In this document: piece after piece, positions 34,729-44,414 of the stretch | How the letters are laid out: each line of letters starts with the position of its first letter | Numbering within the stretch: position 1 is the first letter of the stretch | Source: Aquisalimonas lutea | GTDB lineage: Bacteria > Pseudomonadota > Gammaproteobacteria > Nitrococcales > Aquisalimonadaceae | Assembly: GCF_030409225.1 (NCBI RefSeq) | Contig: NZ_JAUFPK010000001.1 | Span: 1,975,566 to 2,039,565, forward strand | Direction: 5' to 3' | Length of the DNA stretch: 64,000 nt | The notes under the pieces: model-generated | The model's input: only the letters and a program-made list of their open reading frames with translations | Told to the model about the DNA's origin: nothing | The model's database searches: none | Position numbers and translations under genes: made by a program

Positions 34729-35685
34729 ATGGAAGACAGCCATTTCAGCGCCCTGGCCGAGCTGATTGCCGATGCCGAAGCGCACGGCCTCCTGGCCGAG
34801 GCCCGTGGGTTGACCGGATACTCCGGAGACAAGCTGGTGGGCGCGCTCCAGCGTTTTGCTCGGTACCAGGACGGCCACGATGGTGGGGCTTACTTGGAAG
34901 TGGGTGTTTTCCAAGGGTTGACCCTGGTGTCGGTGGCCGCCGCTGCGCCGGCAGTGCCCGTCTACGGTATCGACAACTTCGCCCAGTTCGATCCCGACGG
35001 CGAAAACGAGGCGCTGGTGCAGCGGCGGGCGGCTGACAACGCGGCAGAGAATGCGAGGGTGATTAACGCCGACTACGAGGATGCCCTAGAGGTGCTCACA
35101 GACCATATCGGCCAACGGCGGGTGGGCGTCTACTTCGTCGACGGCCCCCATGACTATCGCAGTCAGCTTATGTGCCTAGAGCTGATCCGGCCTTACCTGA
35201 GCGAGCGGGCAATCATTGTGGTGGACGACAGCAACTATCGCCACGTCCGGCAGGCGAACCGGGACTTTCTGGCCGTGAACCCGGAGTACAAGCTCTTCTA
35301 TGAAGCCTATACTCGCTGCCACCCGAAGAACGCCGATGCTTCGGAGCTGGAGAAGATGCGTCGGGGATGGTGGAATGGCGTAAATATGCTTGTTCGGGAC
35401 CGGTACGACGCACTTGCGCGTGATTTCCCGCCCACGTTTCGTGACCGGACCCAATACGAGAACGAGCACGTGGTGCAGGCGGCGCGGCATGGTTACCTAG
35501 CACCGCAAGCCACGCTTCTTGCCTCTGCGCTGATGAGTCTTAACCCGTGGCAGGCGATCAGTCAGGCGAAGGCTCTTGTCCTGGCTCGACGCCGGGTCAG
35601 GCACGGGATGATCGGTAGCTACCCTAGGATGAACACCTTCAGCCAAGGTCTACCCGGCGGGCGGTTCAACAGCGCGCTGAAGTAG
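34729..35685 (+). CDS. Class I SAM-dependent methyltransferase (Methyltransf_24-like)
   Basis: Methyltransferase of 318 residues. The SAM-binding motif GAYLEVGVFQGLTLVSVA lies near residues 50-67, with the acidic residue in VYGIDNF. IGQRRVGVYFVDGPHDYRSQL and AIIVVDDSNYRHV are typical of the group. The ATG at 34729 gives the domain at the right distance; a frame from 34645 overlaps the flippase gene. Probably methylates a sugar of the repeat unit, perhaps as a chain cap. A gap of 438 bases follows it. Confidence 0.85.
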   Translation: MEDSHFSALAELIADAEAHGLLAEARGLTGYSGDKLVGALQRFARYQDGHDGGAYLEVGVFQGLTLVSVAAAAPAVPVYGIDNFAQFDPDGENEALVQRRAADNAAENARVINADYEDALEVLTDHIGQRRVGVYFVDGPHDYRSQLMCLELIRPYLSERAIIVVDDSNYRHVRQANRDFLAVNPEYKLFYEAYTRCHPKNADASELEKMRRGWWNGVNMLVRDRYDALARDFPPTFRDRTQYENEHVVQAARHGYLAPQATLLASALMSLNPWQAISQAKALVLARRRVRHGMIGSYPRMNTFSQGLPGGRFNSALK

Positions 35686-36123
35686 GCGGCAGCGAGCCGG
35701 GTACGCGGATAGTCATTAACACGGTCAATTTCACTCGACGTTCACCGGCAGCGGTAGATAAACCGAAATGGCGCAATACTATGGTCCGGCGGACTCGAAG
35801 TGTGCGTGGCAATTATGCCGCCGTGCTATCCGAGCTTTCTAGATGCAGGCCAGGTTAGTCGGCAAGCGCTATCGCCGCGGACGTTGCGTAGCCGCTTGGG
35901 TTGGCTGTGGTCCGATGTAGATTCGGCGTAATTCTTCGACGCTTACCGGCCGCCCCATGCCTGGAGAGATAGCCCCAGGCGCACGATCGACTGTTCCATT
36001 GGCTGATGCTCAGGCTGCCGAAAGAGACCTCGGGTAGGTGCCTCAGCGCATCAGACTGGAGGCCATAACTGAGAACGCATGGAATGCTATGCACGGAAAT
36101 GTTTTAGAAGGCAGCGATACAGC
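35686..36123. other. Gene-free spacer before gmd
   Basis: 438 bases with lower GC than the flanking genes and no convincing coding frame on either strand. No repeats, hairpin with T-tract or transposase fragment that I can name. It probably represents a recombination joint between the sugar-acid module and the GDP-fucose genes. Confidence 0.5.
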
Positions 36124-37254
36124 ATGAAAAAGGCACTTGTCACGGGCATCACCGGCCAGGACGGCTCCTACCTCGCCGAATTCCTGCTGGAAAAGGGCTA
36201 CGAGGTCCACGGCATTAAGCGCCGCGCTTCCTCGTTCAATACTCAGCGGGTAGACCATATTTACCAGGATCCGCATGCGGAGCGCCAACGCTTCATCCTC
36301 CACTACGGTGACCTCACCGATAGCTCCAACCTGACTCGGATCTTGCAGGAGGTCCAGCCCGACGAAGTTTACAACCTCGCCGCTCAGAGCCATGTCGCGG
36401 TAAGCTTTGAATCGCCGGAGTACACGGCCGATGTTGATGCTCTGGGGACATTACGCATCTTGGAGGCGATCCGCCTGCTCGGCATGGAGAAGAAGGTGCG
36501 CTACTACCAAGCTAGCACTTCGGAACTGTATGGTTTGGTACAGGAAACACCGCAGAGCGAAACGACACCTTTCTATCCCCGAAGCCCCTATGCCGTGGCC
36601 AAGCTCTATTCTTACTGGATGACGGTCAACTACCGTGAGGCGTATGGGATGTATGCCTGCAACGGCATCCTCTTCAACCACGAGTCACCCCGGAGGGGCG
36701 AGACCTTCGTCACCCGGAAGATTACCCGTGGTCTTGCCAATATCGCGCAGGGACTGGAATCGTGCCTCTACCTCGGCAACATGAATGCCCTTCGCGACTG
36801 GGGTCACGCCCGCGATTACGTGCGCATGCAGTGGATGATGCTGCAACAAGACTACCCCGAGGACTTTGTGATTGCGACGGGGCGCCAAGTCTCGGTGCGT
36901 GACTTTCTAGCCATGAGCGCCAAGGCGTTGGGCATCGGTCTGCGCTTCGAAGGCGAGGGGGTAGAGGAGATTGCCGTGGTGGATTCGGTACGAGATAGGG
37001 CGTCGGCGCCGGCTGTAGAGGTGGCTGACGTGATCGCATGTGTCGATTCCCGCTACTTCCGCCCCACTGAGGTTGAAACGCTCCTGGGTGACCCGACAAA
37101 GGCACGAGAGAAACTCGGATGGGTACCGGAGACTACGCTGGAAGAGATGTGTGCCGAAATGGTGGCGGAAGATCTCAAGGATGCACGTCGCAACGCCTTA
37201 CTCAAGAAGCACGGCTTGGAATTGCCCATTGCATTGGAGAACCAGCATGGCTGA
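36124..37254 (+). CDS. gmd: GDP-mannose 4,6-dehydratase
   Basis: Short-chain dehydratase of 376 residues converting GDP-D-mannose to GDP-4-keto-6-deoxymannose, precursor of GDP-L-fucose, D-rhamnose and perosamine. It has [20 protein letters not shown] at the N-terminus, [18 protein letters not shown] and the active-site Thr/Glu segment [10 protein letters not shown], with [15 protein letters not shown] for the catalytic Tyr and Lys. The start at 36124 places the Rossmann loop at residue 8; a frame opening at 36079 adds 15 unrelated residues. The fcl gene follows with an eight-base overlap, pointing to GDP-L-fucose as product. Confidence 0.97.
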   Translation: MKKALVTGITGQDGSYLAEFLLEKGYEVHGIKRRASSFNTQRVDHIYQDPHAERQRFILHYGDLTDSSNLTRILQEVQPDEVYNLAAQSHVAVSFESPEYTADVDALGTLRILEAIRLLGMEKKVRYYQASTSELYGLVQETPQSETTPFYPRSPYAVAKLYSYWMTVNYREAYGMYACNGILFNHESPRRGETFVTRKITRGLANIAQGLESCLYLGNMNALRDWGHARDYVRMQWMMLQQDYPEDFVIATGRQVSVRDFLAMSAKALGIGLRFEGEGVEEIAVVDSVRDRASAPAVEVADVIACVDSRYFRPTEVETLLGDPTKAREKLGWVPETTLEEMCAEMVAEDLKDARRNALLKKHGLELPIALENQHG

Positions 37255-38212
37255 GCAGGAACCGAGGATCTTCGTGGCCGGCCATCGCGGCATGGTAGGT
37301 CGTGCGATCGTGCGCAGGCTGGAGGCGCTGGGCTATACCGATATCATCACCCGTACACGCGACGAGTTGGACTTGCTGGATCAACAGGCCGTGAACGCCT
37401 TTTTTCAGAGCGAGCGGATTGATCAAGTCTATCTCGCCGCCGCCAAGGTAGGGGGAATCCGCGCCAACAGTACCTACCCGGCCCACTTTGTCCATGACAA
37501 CCTGGTTATCGAGACCAACGTTATCCACGCCGCCTACAAAGCCGGGGTGGAGAAGCTGCTCTTCCTCGGATCGTCGTGCATCTACCCTCGTGACGCGGCC
37601 CAGCCCATGGCTGAGGAGGCATTGCTGACCGGACCGCTGGAGCCGACTAACGAGCCCTACGCAATCGCCAAGATCGCCGGGATCAAGCTGTGCGAGAGCT
37701 ACAACCGCCAGCACGGGACTGATTACCGCAGTGTCATGCCGACCAACCTCTATGGGCCGTATGACAACTTTCATCCGGAAAACAGTCACGTGATCCCAGG
37801 ACTGATCCGGCGCTTCCATGAAGCGGTGCGGAATGGAGACGAGGAGGTGGTGATCTGGGGCAGTGGTCAGCCTCGCCGGGAGTTTCTGCATGTAGACGAC
37901 ATGGCTGCCGCCTCGGTGTATGTGATGACCTTGTCCAAGGAAGCTTGGCAGGCACAGGTCGAGCCCATGTGTTCGCATATCAACGTGGGGACGGGAGAGG
38001 ATTGCACCATCCAAGAGCTCGCGGAGACCATCCAATGGGTGGTGGGTCACGAAGGGCGACTTGTTTTCGACACCAGTCGGCCGGATGGAGCGCCGAGGAA
38101 ATTGCTAGATGTGGCACGCCTTAAGCGCGTGGGATGGCATCCGAGTGTGAAACTAATCGATGGCCTAACGGATGTGTATGCTTGGTTTGTCAAGAACACT
38201 ATGGTGCATTGA
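37247..38212 (+). CDS. fcl: GDP-L-fucose synthase
   Basis: Bifunctional 3,5-epimerase/4-reductase of 321 residues that turns GDP-4-keto-6-deoxymannose into GDP-L-fucose. The N-terminus [20 protein letters not shown], then [20 protein letters not shown] and [20 protein letters not shown] with the catalytic Ser and Cys, and [16 protein letters not shown] with Tyr and Lys are all typical. It overlaps gmd by eight bases. Together the two supply fucose for the glycan assembled by the neighbouring glycosyltransferases. Confidence 0.97.
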   Translation: MAEQEPRIFVAGHRGMVGRAIVRRLEALGYTDIITRTRDELDLLDQQAVNAFFQSERIDQVYLAAAKVGGIRANSTYPAHFVHDNLVIETNVIHAAYKAGVEKLLFLGSSCIYPRDAAQPMAEEALLTGPLEPTNEPYAIAKIAGIKLCESYNRQHGTDYRSVMPTNLYGPYDNFHPENSHVIPGLIRRFHEAVRNGDEEVVIWGSGQPRREFLHVDDMAAASVYVMTLSKEAWQAQVEPMCSHINVGTGEDCTIQELAETIQWVVGHEGRLVFDTSRPDGAPRKLLDVARLKRVGWHPSVKLIDGLTDVYAWFVKNTMVH

Positions 38213-38215
38213 AGC

Positions 38216-39037
38216 ATGGCGAGTTATTGTACCCAGCAATACCCGCTAGTGAGCATCGTCACTGTCGTCTTTAATGCTCGAGAGCACTTCCAAACGTCCT
38301 TTGAAAGTGTGCGACGACAGCACTATCGGAATATCGAATACATTGTGATCGACGGTGGTTCCACCGACGGTACAGTCGATTTTATCCGCGAGAATGAAGA
38401 CACAATTGACTATTGGAAAAGCGAGCCCGATACGGGCATATACAACGCCATGAACAAGGGAATAGGTCTGGCAATGGGCAAGATTATCGGTCTAGTTAAC
38501 GCCGACGATGTCATCTACCCAAGTGCAGTCGCGGACGTAGTCGATGTCTTGACTCGCCACCCAGATGCTGGCTTTACGTGTGCTCCGGTGGATCTAGCGA
38601 GCGATGACGGTTCCATATACGGGCAAGTTAGGCCACTCGCGGACGACGAACTCGAGACTCGCATGTATCGCGAAATGCCGTTTCCTCATCAAGGGATGTA
38701 CGTGCGTCGCGAGGTCTATGAGGAGTTAGGGGGGTTCGACGAGTCATATAAGCTTAGCGCTGACTATGATTTCCTTTTGCGCTTACTTGAAAATTCCGTT
38801 CCGTACGTTCGCATAGAATCACCGGTTGGCTATTTTCGCGATGGGGGCGCAAGCGGTGGACTTCAAACATTCATTGAAACGCGACGTATACAAAAGAAGC
38901 ACGGCCTTTCTAAATGGCGTTTGGAGTATCAGTTTTATTCATCTCTCGCTAAAATTGCATGTTGCCGCATTCTCCCATGGAGAGTGTTGAGGTCTCTAAA
39001 AAAGGTGCGTAAGAGTTCTAAGCATAAATGGTACTGA
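38216..39037 (+). CDS. Glycosyltransferase family 2
   Basis: GT-A glycosyltransferase of 273 residues. PLVSIVTVVFNAREHFQTSF and YIVIDGGSTDGTVDFIREN form the nucleotide pocket, SEPDTGIYNAMNKGIGLAMG and LVNADDVIYPSAV the acceptor and DDV metal site. GMYVRREVYEELGGFDESY and DYDFLLRL follow. This WcaA/PssC-like pattern is common for fucose or hexose addition. Base composition drops visibly compared with fcl just upstream, and an IS481 remnant follows, so the gene probably arrived separately. It begins three bases after the fcl stop. Confidence 0.9.
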   Translation: MASYCTQQYPLVSIVTVVFNAREHFQTSFESVRRQHYRNIEYIVIDGGSTDGTVDFIRENEDTIDYWKSEPDTGIYNAMNKGIGLAMGKIIGLVNADDVIYPSAVADVVDVLTRHPDAGFTCAPVDLASDDGSIYGQVRPLADDELETRMYREMPFPHQGMYVRREVYEELGGFDESYKLSADYDFLLRLLENSVPYVRIESPVGYFRDGGASGGLQTFIETRRIQKKHGLSKWRLEYQFYSSLAKIACCRILPWRVLRSLKKVRKSSKHKWY

Positions 39038-39214
39038 GCATGCTAAGTGAGAGCAGAAGACGGCTGAGATTGTATGAACAATTGGTCGTGGCCTCGAGAT
39101 TTCATCGTTTCGGCTGAGATCGAGCTAGCGGCTACATCCCGGAAGATTCCGGGGCTCTTGGCGAAGTAAATCCGGGCGCTTGGCAGCGCCTATCGCGTTC
39201 TTTAACCGGTTTAA

Positions 39215-39542
39215 ACTGTGGCGCATGAGCAAACGGTGAACCGCCCAAGGCGATGCTGCCGGGGTCATGAACTCTGGAGCGATGAGTGGCAGGTCGTCGG
39301 GGGATTCTCAACGTGCGTAGGAGTTCGATGGCAATCGCGTCCTGCGCCTCGGTCAGCGTCGTATCCAGTCGATGCGGGTATGCGAGTGATCAGCCACACT
39401 CTGCCGGCCGCACCAACGCCGAACGGTGTCTTCGGTGATCCCAAACTCTCGGGCAATCTCGCGAACTCACTTTCGTGGAGGCTTGGATGTGTTCCTACCG
39501 CGCGGCGGTCGTCGTAGGGTTCTTATGCAGACGAATGTCCAT
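39215..39542 (-). pseudogene. IS481-type transposase remnant
   Basis: Reading from an ATG at 39542 the protein begins MDIRLHKNPTTTAAR and then hits a stop. Beyond it, in shifting frames, are QASTKVSSRDC, a helix-turn-helix-like stretch, LTEAQDAIAIELLRTL and PLIAPEFMTPAASPWAVHRL. These pieces line up with the N-terminal third of IS481-family transposases. Frames are broken at least twice and the catalytic core is absent. It occupies most of the 650-base gap between two polysaccharide genes. Confidence 0.75.
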
Positions 39543-39688
39543 CAGTCACGCTCCTTGAATTGTTGAATGAAGTCGCGCATTGCGCCACAACTGATGCCTA
39601 TTACGCGCCTTCGCGGTTTAATTTAATTATCGGTATTTTGCGAAAAGACTCTTTTATTCGGTATTTTCCGGAGATATCTTGCATTTAT

Positions 39689-40957
39689 ATGGGTAATAGG
39701 CTCCCTTTGGTTTTTCGATCTATCTTCCTGTTGTTTTTTATCGTAATTGGGTGGGATGGAGTGGTTCTAGGCAACCCAGTAATCCGCCCACCCGTAGTGA
39801 TTGGCGCCTTATTGATTCCGTCTTTATTTGTTTTGGCGGTAACTCATTCCGGGAGGAGAATAGTCGGTATTTTCCGATTGGAAGATATAGCTCTTCTCAT
39901 TTTTCTTGTGGCTATAGTGGCGAGCTGGTTCTTTAATCCAGTCTCTACGGACCCCGCTTACGTAGCAGCCTATACGTTTGTCTTTGTTGGATTCTACTTT
40001 GCACCAAAATTCTTTTTAGACGGCAAATTTGGTGGTGGGGCTGTACTGCGGTGCAATCTGATTGGTGTAGCCTTAGTAGTTCTGTACGTTTATACAGAGG
40101 TAGCTTTAGCTGCAACTAGTGATATAGAGCTCGGGCAATGGGTTGGCAAGCTGAAAGAGGAAGACGCGTTAGCAACCGTGCTCGGAGTCAGGTGGCCTAG
40201 AGCGTACGGGCTCTCTGAGGAGCCACTCAACTTGGCGCTCTACCTAGCTTGCGCTGGCGCTTTGGCAGTCTGGTTCGCTTGGAGATGCTCCCGCAAACTG
40301 GGGGTAATCGTACTGTGTGCAACCATAGTAGCTTGGGCGCTAGCATTTTCTACCGCAGGGCTAGTAGCGGCGGTGATTGGGTTTGCCGCGGTTATAAGTA
40401 AGTGGTTTATCCGGAAAGCAAGGCAACGGTACGGGCTTTTCCGAAAAAGCACTGTAGTGACGGCGTTAGTCGGGGGAGTTGGTTTGGCGATGGGGATTGC
40501 GTTAATTGCGGCTGGACCAATGGCAGGAGTCGAATTTTCGGTTATTGATAAGCTGGAAAGATACGGGAGTGGGCCTCGTTTTAAGAATGCATTGGAAACG
40601 TTAGAGAGAATTGGCCCAACTGATACGCCTTTTTTTGGGGTGGGTCTTGGAAGTGGGCTTTCCGATATAGGTGGAAGTGCTATTAATTGGTATCTAACCT
40701 TGTTATATCAAGGAGGGTTAATACCTTTAACATTTATTCTTCTTTTTTTGTTTACGATAGTACTGCGGCATTTTAGGGGTGCGTCATCATTAAGTGATGT
40801 TGGTCTCTTTGTCTCTTTTTACGCTGGGGTTCATTATTTGGCTACCGCAACGTTTTTTCAGCCGGCTGCTTGGGTAGTTTTGGCCGTGATTGGCGCGTTG
40901 GAGTCTTCTGGGAACGGGCAGGTAGCGGTCACAAGACGTAGCGATGACGGGAAGTAG
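39689..40957 (+). CDS. Wzy-like O-antigen polymerase/ligase-family membrane protein
   Basis: Polytopic inner-membrane protein of 422 residues with about 11 hydrophobic helices. A large loop carries VRWPRAYGLSEEPLNLALYL, the usual Arg and Ser/Glu-containing periplasmic region of O-antigen ligase-fold proteins, and a second loop has GPRFKNALETLERIG. Likely polymerises repeat units together with the Wzz-like protein. The gene is strongly AT-rich relative to the genome, the clearest sign of foreign origin in the window. I prefer the ATG at 39689; the frame is open back to 39560 but that part has no membrane-protein character. Confidence 0.78.
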   Translation: MGNRLPLVFRSIFLLFFIVIGWDGVVLGNPVIRPPVVIGALLIPSLFVLAVTHSGRRIVGIFRLEDIALLIFLVAIVASWFFNPVSTDPAYVAAYTFVFVGFYFAPKFFLDGKFGGGAVLRCNLIGVALVVLYVYTEVALAATSDIELGQWVGKLKEEDALATVLGVRWPRAYGLSEEPLNLALYLACAGALAVWFAWRCSRKLGVIVLCATIVAWALAFSTAGLVAAVIGFAAVISKWFIRKARQRYGLFRKSTVVTALVGGVGLAMGIALIAAGPMAGVEFSVIDKLERYGSGPRFKNALETLERIGPTDTPFFGVGLGSGLSDIGGSAINWYLTLLYQGGLIPLTFILLFLFTIVLRHFRGASSLSDVGLFVSFYAGVHYLATATFFQPAAWVVLAVIGALESSGNGQVAVTRRSDDGK

Positions 40958-41005
40958 ACGTGCTTGGTGGAAACTTGACCCTTTGAGGGAGAGTAGGAGG
41001 TCAAG

Positions 41006-41305
41006 ATGGCACGAAGCTGACCGCCGTATCCGCCGGCGCAGTTTCGGCAAGAGATGATCGACCTGGTGCGCAGCGGGTATACGCCGTGGGAATTGGCCCA
41101 AGAGTTTGACCCCTCGGCGTAGACGATTGTGGATTGGGTTGCGCGGGCCGACCGTGATGCCGGCCTGCGGCATGATGCCCCGACATCGGTCGAGCAGGAT
41201 GAGCTACGGCACCCACACTAGGATGACAAGCGCCCGCGCGAGGAGCGGGGCAATTTGTCAAAGGCGACAGCGGCGGGGTCCGGTACTTCGCTCCGCCATT
41301 TCGTT
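41006..41305 (+). pseudogene. IS3-type transposase orfA remnant
   Basis: In one frame from the ATG at 41006, after a stop at codon 5, one reads PAQFRQEMIDLVRSGYTPWE and LAQEFDPSA, a stop, then TIVDWVARADRDAG, PTSVEQDELRHPH, a stop, and DDKRPREERGNLSKATAA. This is the HTH and leucine-zipper protein (orfA) of IS3-family elements, with three in-frame stops. The orfB integrase half is missing. It fills the gap between the polymerase-like gene and the next glycosyltransferase. Confidence 0.8.
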
Positions 41306-41342
41306 GTTCGGGGAGGTTATCGTTGTCGAGAGATAAGTTTTG

Positions 41343-42476
41343 ATGCACATGCCGCGCAAAGTGTCGGATAAGCGCTTGCTGCTGGTCTCACTTTACTACC
41401 GTAACGATGTTGTCACGGGGGCGAATAAGCGCTTCGCGGAACTCGCTGCCGAGCTGGCTTCGAGGTGGCCGGGCCCGGTGGAAGCAATCGTCCCGGAGGG
41501 GCACCGGTTGACGGCAACGGTGTGCCCGGACGGTTGCGGGGTTCGAGCCGAATGCTCGGAATTGAAGGGTGCTGCGCGCGGGGGCGTACTAGGGCGGATC
41601 CGTGAATGGTTGACGCTCTCCGTGATGCTCGCGAGGCGATCGCCGTCTGTCGTAATTTCAGATTTCATGCCCGTGCCGTTTATGGGGCTCCGCCAACATT
41701 GCCACTATCAGCTTGTTCACGACGTCCGAAGTGCAACAGGATTTGGGCGATGGCGTTTCGGCGACATTGTACGTCGGTGGCAGGCGTGGCAGTGGCGGCG
41801 TTGTCAGCGGCTGATCGCCGTTAGCGACTTTACGCGCAATATGCTAGTCAGCGAATGCGGTGTCGCGGCGAGTCGAGTCACAGTGTCCTACAACGGAGTC
41901 CGTCGTGCATTCGTGGAAGCGCCTCGATGCCGGCGTCAAGAAACCGATTTCCTTTATATTGCGACGTTTGAGCCTCGCAAGAACCATCTCAAACTGGTCG
42001 AGGCCTTCGCCAGGCTTCAGAGACGTCTAGAGCGGCGTCTGACAATGCGGCTCGTTGGGCGCGACCTCGGTACTCGCGACGAGGTCGAATACGCAATTCA
42101 GGCAGCGGGTATGCAATCGGACATCGGAATCCTGGAGTCCGTTGGCGACGAGTCGGCGCTGATGGCGCATTATGACAGTAGCCGGGTCTTTGTGTCCCCC
42201 TCAGTCTTCGAAGGTTTCGGCATGCCGCTCATCGAGGCGCGGGCGCGCGATTGTACGGTATGCTGTTCGCGTATTTCGGTGTTCCAAGAGATTATGGCGG
42301 ACCAAGCCGTGTTTTTTGACCCCTTGAATGCCGTGGATATGGCTACCGCGATGGAGCGCGCGCTAGCCGATGCGTGTGAAGACCGGCAAGGCAGCGGATG
42401 GGTAGCTATGCACTACACGTGGCCAGCCATTGCCGAGCGTCTGACCCGCAATTTGCTGAAAGCAAATGATGACTGA
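41343..42476 (+). CDS. Glycosyltransferase family 4
   Basis: GT-B glycosyltransferase of 377 residues. The N-terminal lobe opens with RLLLVSLYYRNDVVTGANKR. The linker and donor lobe have LIAVSDFTRNMLV, VTVSYNGV, FLYIATFEPRKNHLKLVEAF and VFVSPSVFEGFGMPLIEARA, where the last contains the EX7E-type donor site. Resembles mannosyl/fucosyl transferases of O-antigen loci. It starts 38 bases after the IS3 remnant; a TTG at 41340 is in frame but the two ATGs at 41343 and 41349 are better. The downstream neighbour is a decayed asparagine synthetase. Confidence 0.88.
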   Translation: MHMPRKVSDKRLLLVSLYYRNDVVTGANKRFAELAAELASRWPGPVEAIVPEGHRLTATVCPDGCGVRAECSELKGAARGGVLGRIREWLTLSVMLARRSPSVVISDFMPVPFMGLRQHCHYQLVHDVRSATGFGRWRFGDIVRRWQAWQWRRCQRLIAVSDFTRNMLVSECGVAASRVTVSYNGVRRAFVEAPRCRRQETDFLYIATFEPRKNHLKLVEAFARLQRRLERRLTMRLVGRDLGTRDEVEYAIQAAGMQSDIGILESVGDESALMAHYDSSRVFVSPSVFEGFGMPLIEARARDCTVCCSRISVFQEIMADQAVFFDPLNAVDMATAMERALADACEDRQGSGWVAMHYTWPAIAERLTRNLLKANDD

Positions 42477-42593
42477 GTCGGAGCTCGAATCTCCAGACAT
42501 GCACTAGGAAAGGCTATGTAAGTGGAGCTGGCTGGTATTCACCGTTAGCGACCTGATGTTGTGTAGTTTGGGCCCGCCTGAGCCCGCACTCCT

Positions 42594-43153
42594 TTGGACG
42601 AGACTGGCGCGCAGCCGGATCTGCATGGCAAGCGCGCGATGATGTACCTGGACATGATGATCTGCTTGCCCGACGACATTCTGACCAATGTGGACGGGGC
42701 GGGCATGGCGGTAAGCTTGGAGGCGCGCGTTACGATGTCGAACCATCGGTTAGTAGAGTTCGCCTGGCGGGTGCCAACGGAGTATAAGTGTCGTAATATC
42801 AAGGAAAAGTGGCTTCTGCGCCAGGTGCTGTACCGCTACGTCCCGTAGCAGCTCATGGACCGGCCAAGGTGGGCTTCGGCCTACCCATTTAGCACTGGCT
42901 GCGTGGCCCGCTGCGGGAATGGGCGGAGGAGTTGCTGGATGGGAAGCGCCTGCGGGAGGAGGGCTTTTTCGAACCAGCACCAATTCGCCGGATGTGGCAG
43001 GAGCACGTCGCCGGTGTGCGGCGCTGGCACTACTACTTGTGGGATGTGTTGATGTTCCAGGCTTGGAATGAAGAGCAGGGGGCGCGGTATGAACCTCGGG
43101 CCGAGATTGGAAGCGATGTAACGGAAAGGGTCAGCAATGCCGACAGATATTGA
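42594..43153 (+). pseudogene. Asparagine synthetase (AsnB-like) remnant, C-terminal part
   Basis: The first frame reads MMYLDMMICLPDDILTNVDG and SLEARVTMSNHRLVEFAWRV, ending YRYVP and a stop. After a frame change the same protein continues as [19 protein letters not shown] and [13 protein letters not shown] then [12 protein letters not shown]. This is the end of the amidotransferase-type asparagine synthetases common in polysaccharide loci. The glutaminase domain and most of the synthetase core are gone, so the gene is dead. The 42477-42593 stretch before it holds nothing recognisable. Confidence 0.88.
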
Positions 43154-43193
43154 TAGCCACGGAAACCGATGATGCAGAGAGAAGGCTGAAGGG

Positions 43194-44366
43194 GTGGGTA
43201 GCAGGCGGGTTCTTATGGTCGTCAATGATCCGGGATTCTTTCTGTCGCACCGACTTCCGGTCGCGCTGGCGGCGCAGGATGCCGGTTGCGAAGTGCATGT
43301 GGCCACGGGTCCTGGCGATGACGATGCCGGGCGTATCGCCGAGGCAGGGCTTACCCACCACGAAATCCCGCTCGGGCGCAGCAGCGTGAACCCGCTGAAG
43401 GAATTGCGCTCGTTGTTCGCCCTTGTTGGCCTTTTCCGGCGTCTGCGCCCGGCCGTTGTGCACTTGGTGACGATTAAGCCGGTTCTTTACGGGGGGCTAG
43501 CGGCGCGGCTCACACACGTTCCGGGTATGGTTGCCGCCATTAGCGGGATGGGTTTTCTGTTCGCTGAGGGACGGCGCGGCCCCGGCCGGTTACTTGCGGA
43601 GCAGCTTTATCGGATGGCGTTGGCGCATCCGAATGGCCGCGTGATCGTGCAAAACGAGGGGGATCGTGCAGCATTGCAGGCGATGGGCGCGCTCCCACCC
43701 GGGCGGGATTTGCTTATCCCCGGTTCGGGTGTGGACCTCGATATTTTCGCGCCTACATCCTTCCCGCACGGAGTACCAATTGTGGTTATGCCGGCGCGGA
43801 TGCTTTGGGAGAAAGGTGTTGGCGAGTTCGCGGAAGCAGCCAGAATGCTGGGTAAGAAGGGAGTGCAGGCACGGTTCGCTCTAGTAGGTCCGCCGGATCC
43901 GCAGAATCCGAGCGCCGTACCATTGGGAATGTTGGAACAGTGGCGTGCTAACGGTCCTGTGGAGTGGTGGGGGCAGCAGGATGATATGCCGTCGGTTCTG
44001 GCGTCGGCTAGCTTGGTCGTATTGCCCTCGTTCTATCGGGAAGGCGTACCAAAGGCGCTCTTAGAAGCGGCAGCCGCCGGCCGCGCCATTGTTACCACGG
44101 ATACCGTAGGGTGTCGAGTTGCGGTGGACCCGGGCGTGACCGGTGAGTTGGTGCCCGCACGCAATTCACACGCCTTGGCCGATACCATGGAACGATTGCT
44201 GGCTAACCCGGAGCGCTTGGCCCAGATGGGAGCATGTGGGCGGGCGAAGGCGGAGGCGGAGTTCGGTGTTGCACGGGTTGTGGAGGCGCATCTCCGTTTA
44301 TATCGGGATTTGCTTGGTGATGATGCGCCCTCTCAAATTTCCGATGCCCGCGACCGGACTAGGTGA
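43194..44366 (+). CDS. Glycosyltransferase family 4 (PglA/WbtE-like)
   Basis: GT-B glycosyltransferase of 390 residues. The N-terminus VLMVVNDPGFFLSHRLPVAL with VVHLVTIKPVLYGGLAARL and GMVAAISGMGFLF is characteristic of the PglA group, which usually adds the second sugar to an undecaprenyl-linked acceptor. The donor lobe shows LIPGSGVDLDIF, PARMLWEKGVGEFAEAA and VLPSFYREGVPKALLEAAA. The GTG at 43194 directly precedes the first strand. It lies upstream of the WecA-like fusion gene (49-base gap), consistent with acting right after that enzyme in repeat-unit assembly. Confidence 0.9.
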   Translation: MGSRRVLMVVNDPGFFLSHRLPVALAAQDAGCEVHVATGPGDDDAGRIAEAGLTHHEIPLGRSSVNPLKELRSLFALVGLFRRLRPAVVHLVTIKPVLYGGLAARLTHVPGMVAAISGMGFLFAEGRRGPGRLLAEQLYRMALAHPNGRVIVQNEGDRAALQAMGALPPGRDLLIPGSGVDLDIFAPTSFPHGVPIVVMPARMLWEKGVGEFAEAARMLGKKGVQARFALVGPPDPQNPSAVPLGMLEQWRANGPVEWWGQQDDMPSVLASASLVVLPSFYREGVPKALLEAAAAGRAIVTTDTVGCRVAVDPGVTGELVPARNSHALADTMERLLANPERLAQMGACGRAKAEAEFGVARVVEAHLRLYRDLLGDDAPSQISDARDRTR

Positions 44367-44414
44367 GCCGGCTGGGGTATCGTTAGCGCCGCGATACCGA
44401 ATGCGCATACTACG

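Noticed and set aside
42881-43306. Minus-strand open frame opposite the asnB remnant
   Set aside because: The plus strand shows a convincing, frame-shifted asparagine synthetase; the minus frame has no recognisable content.
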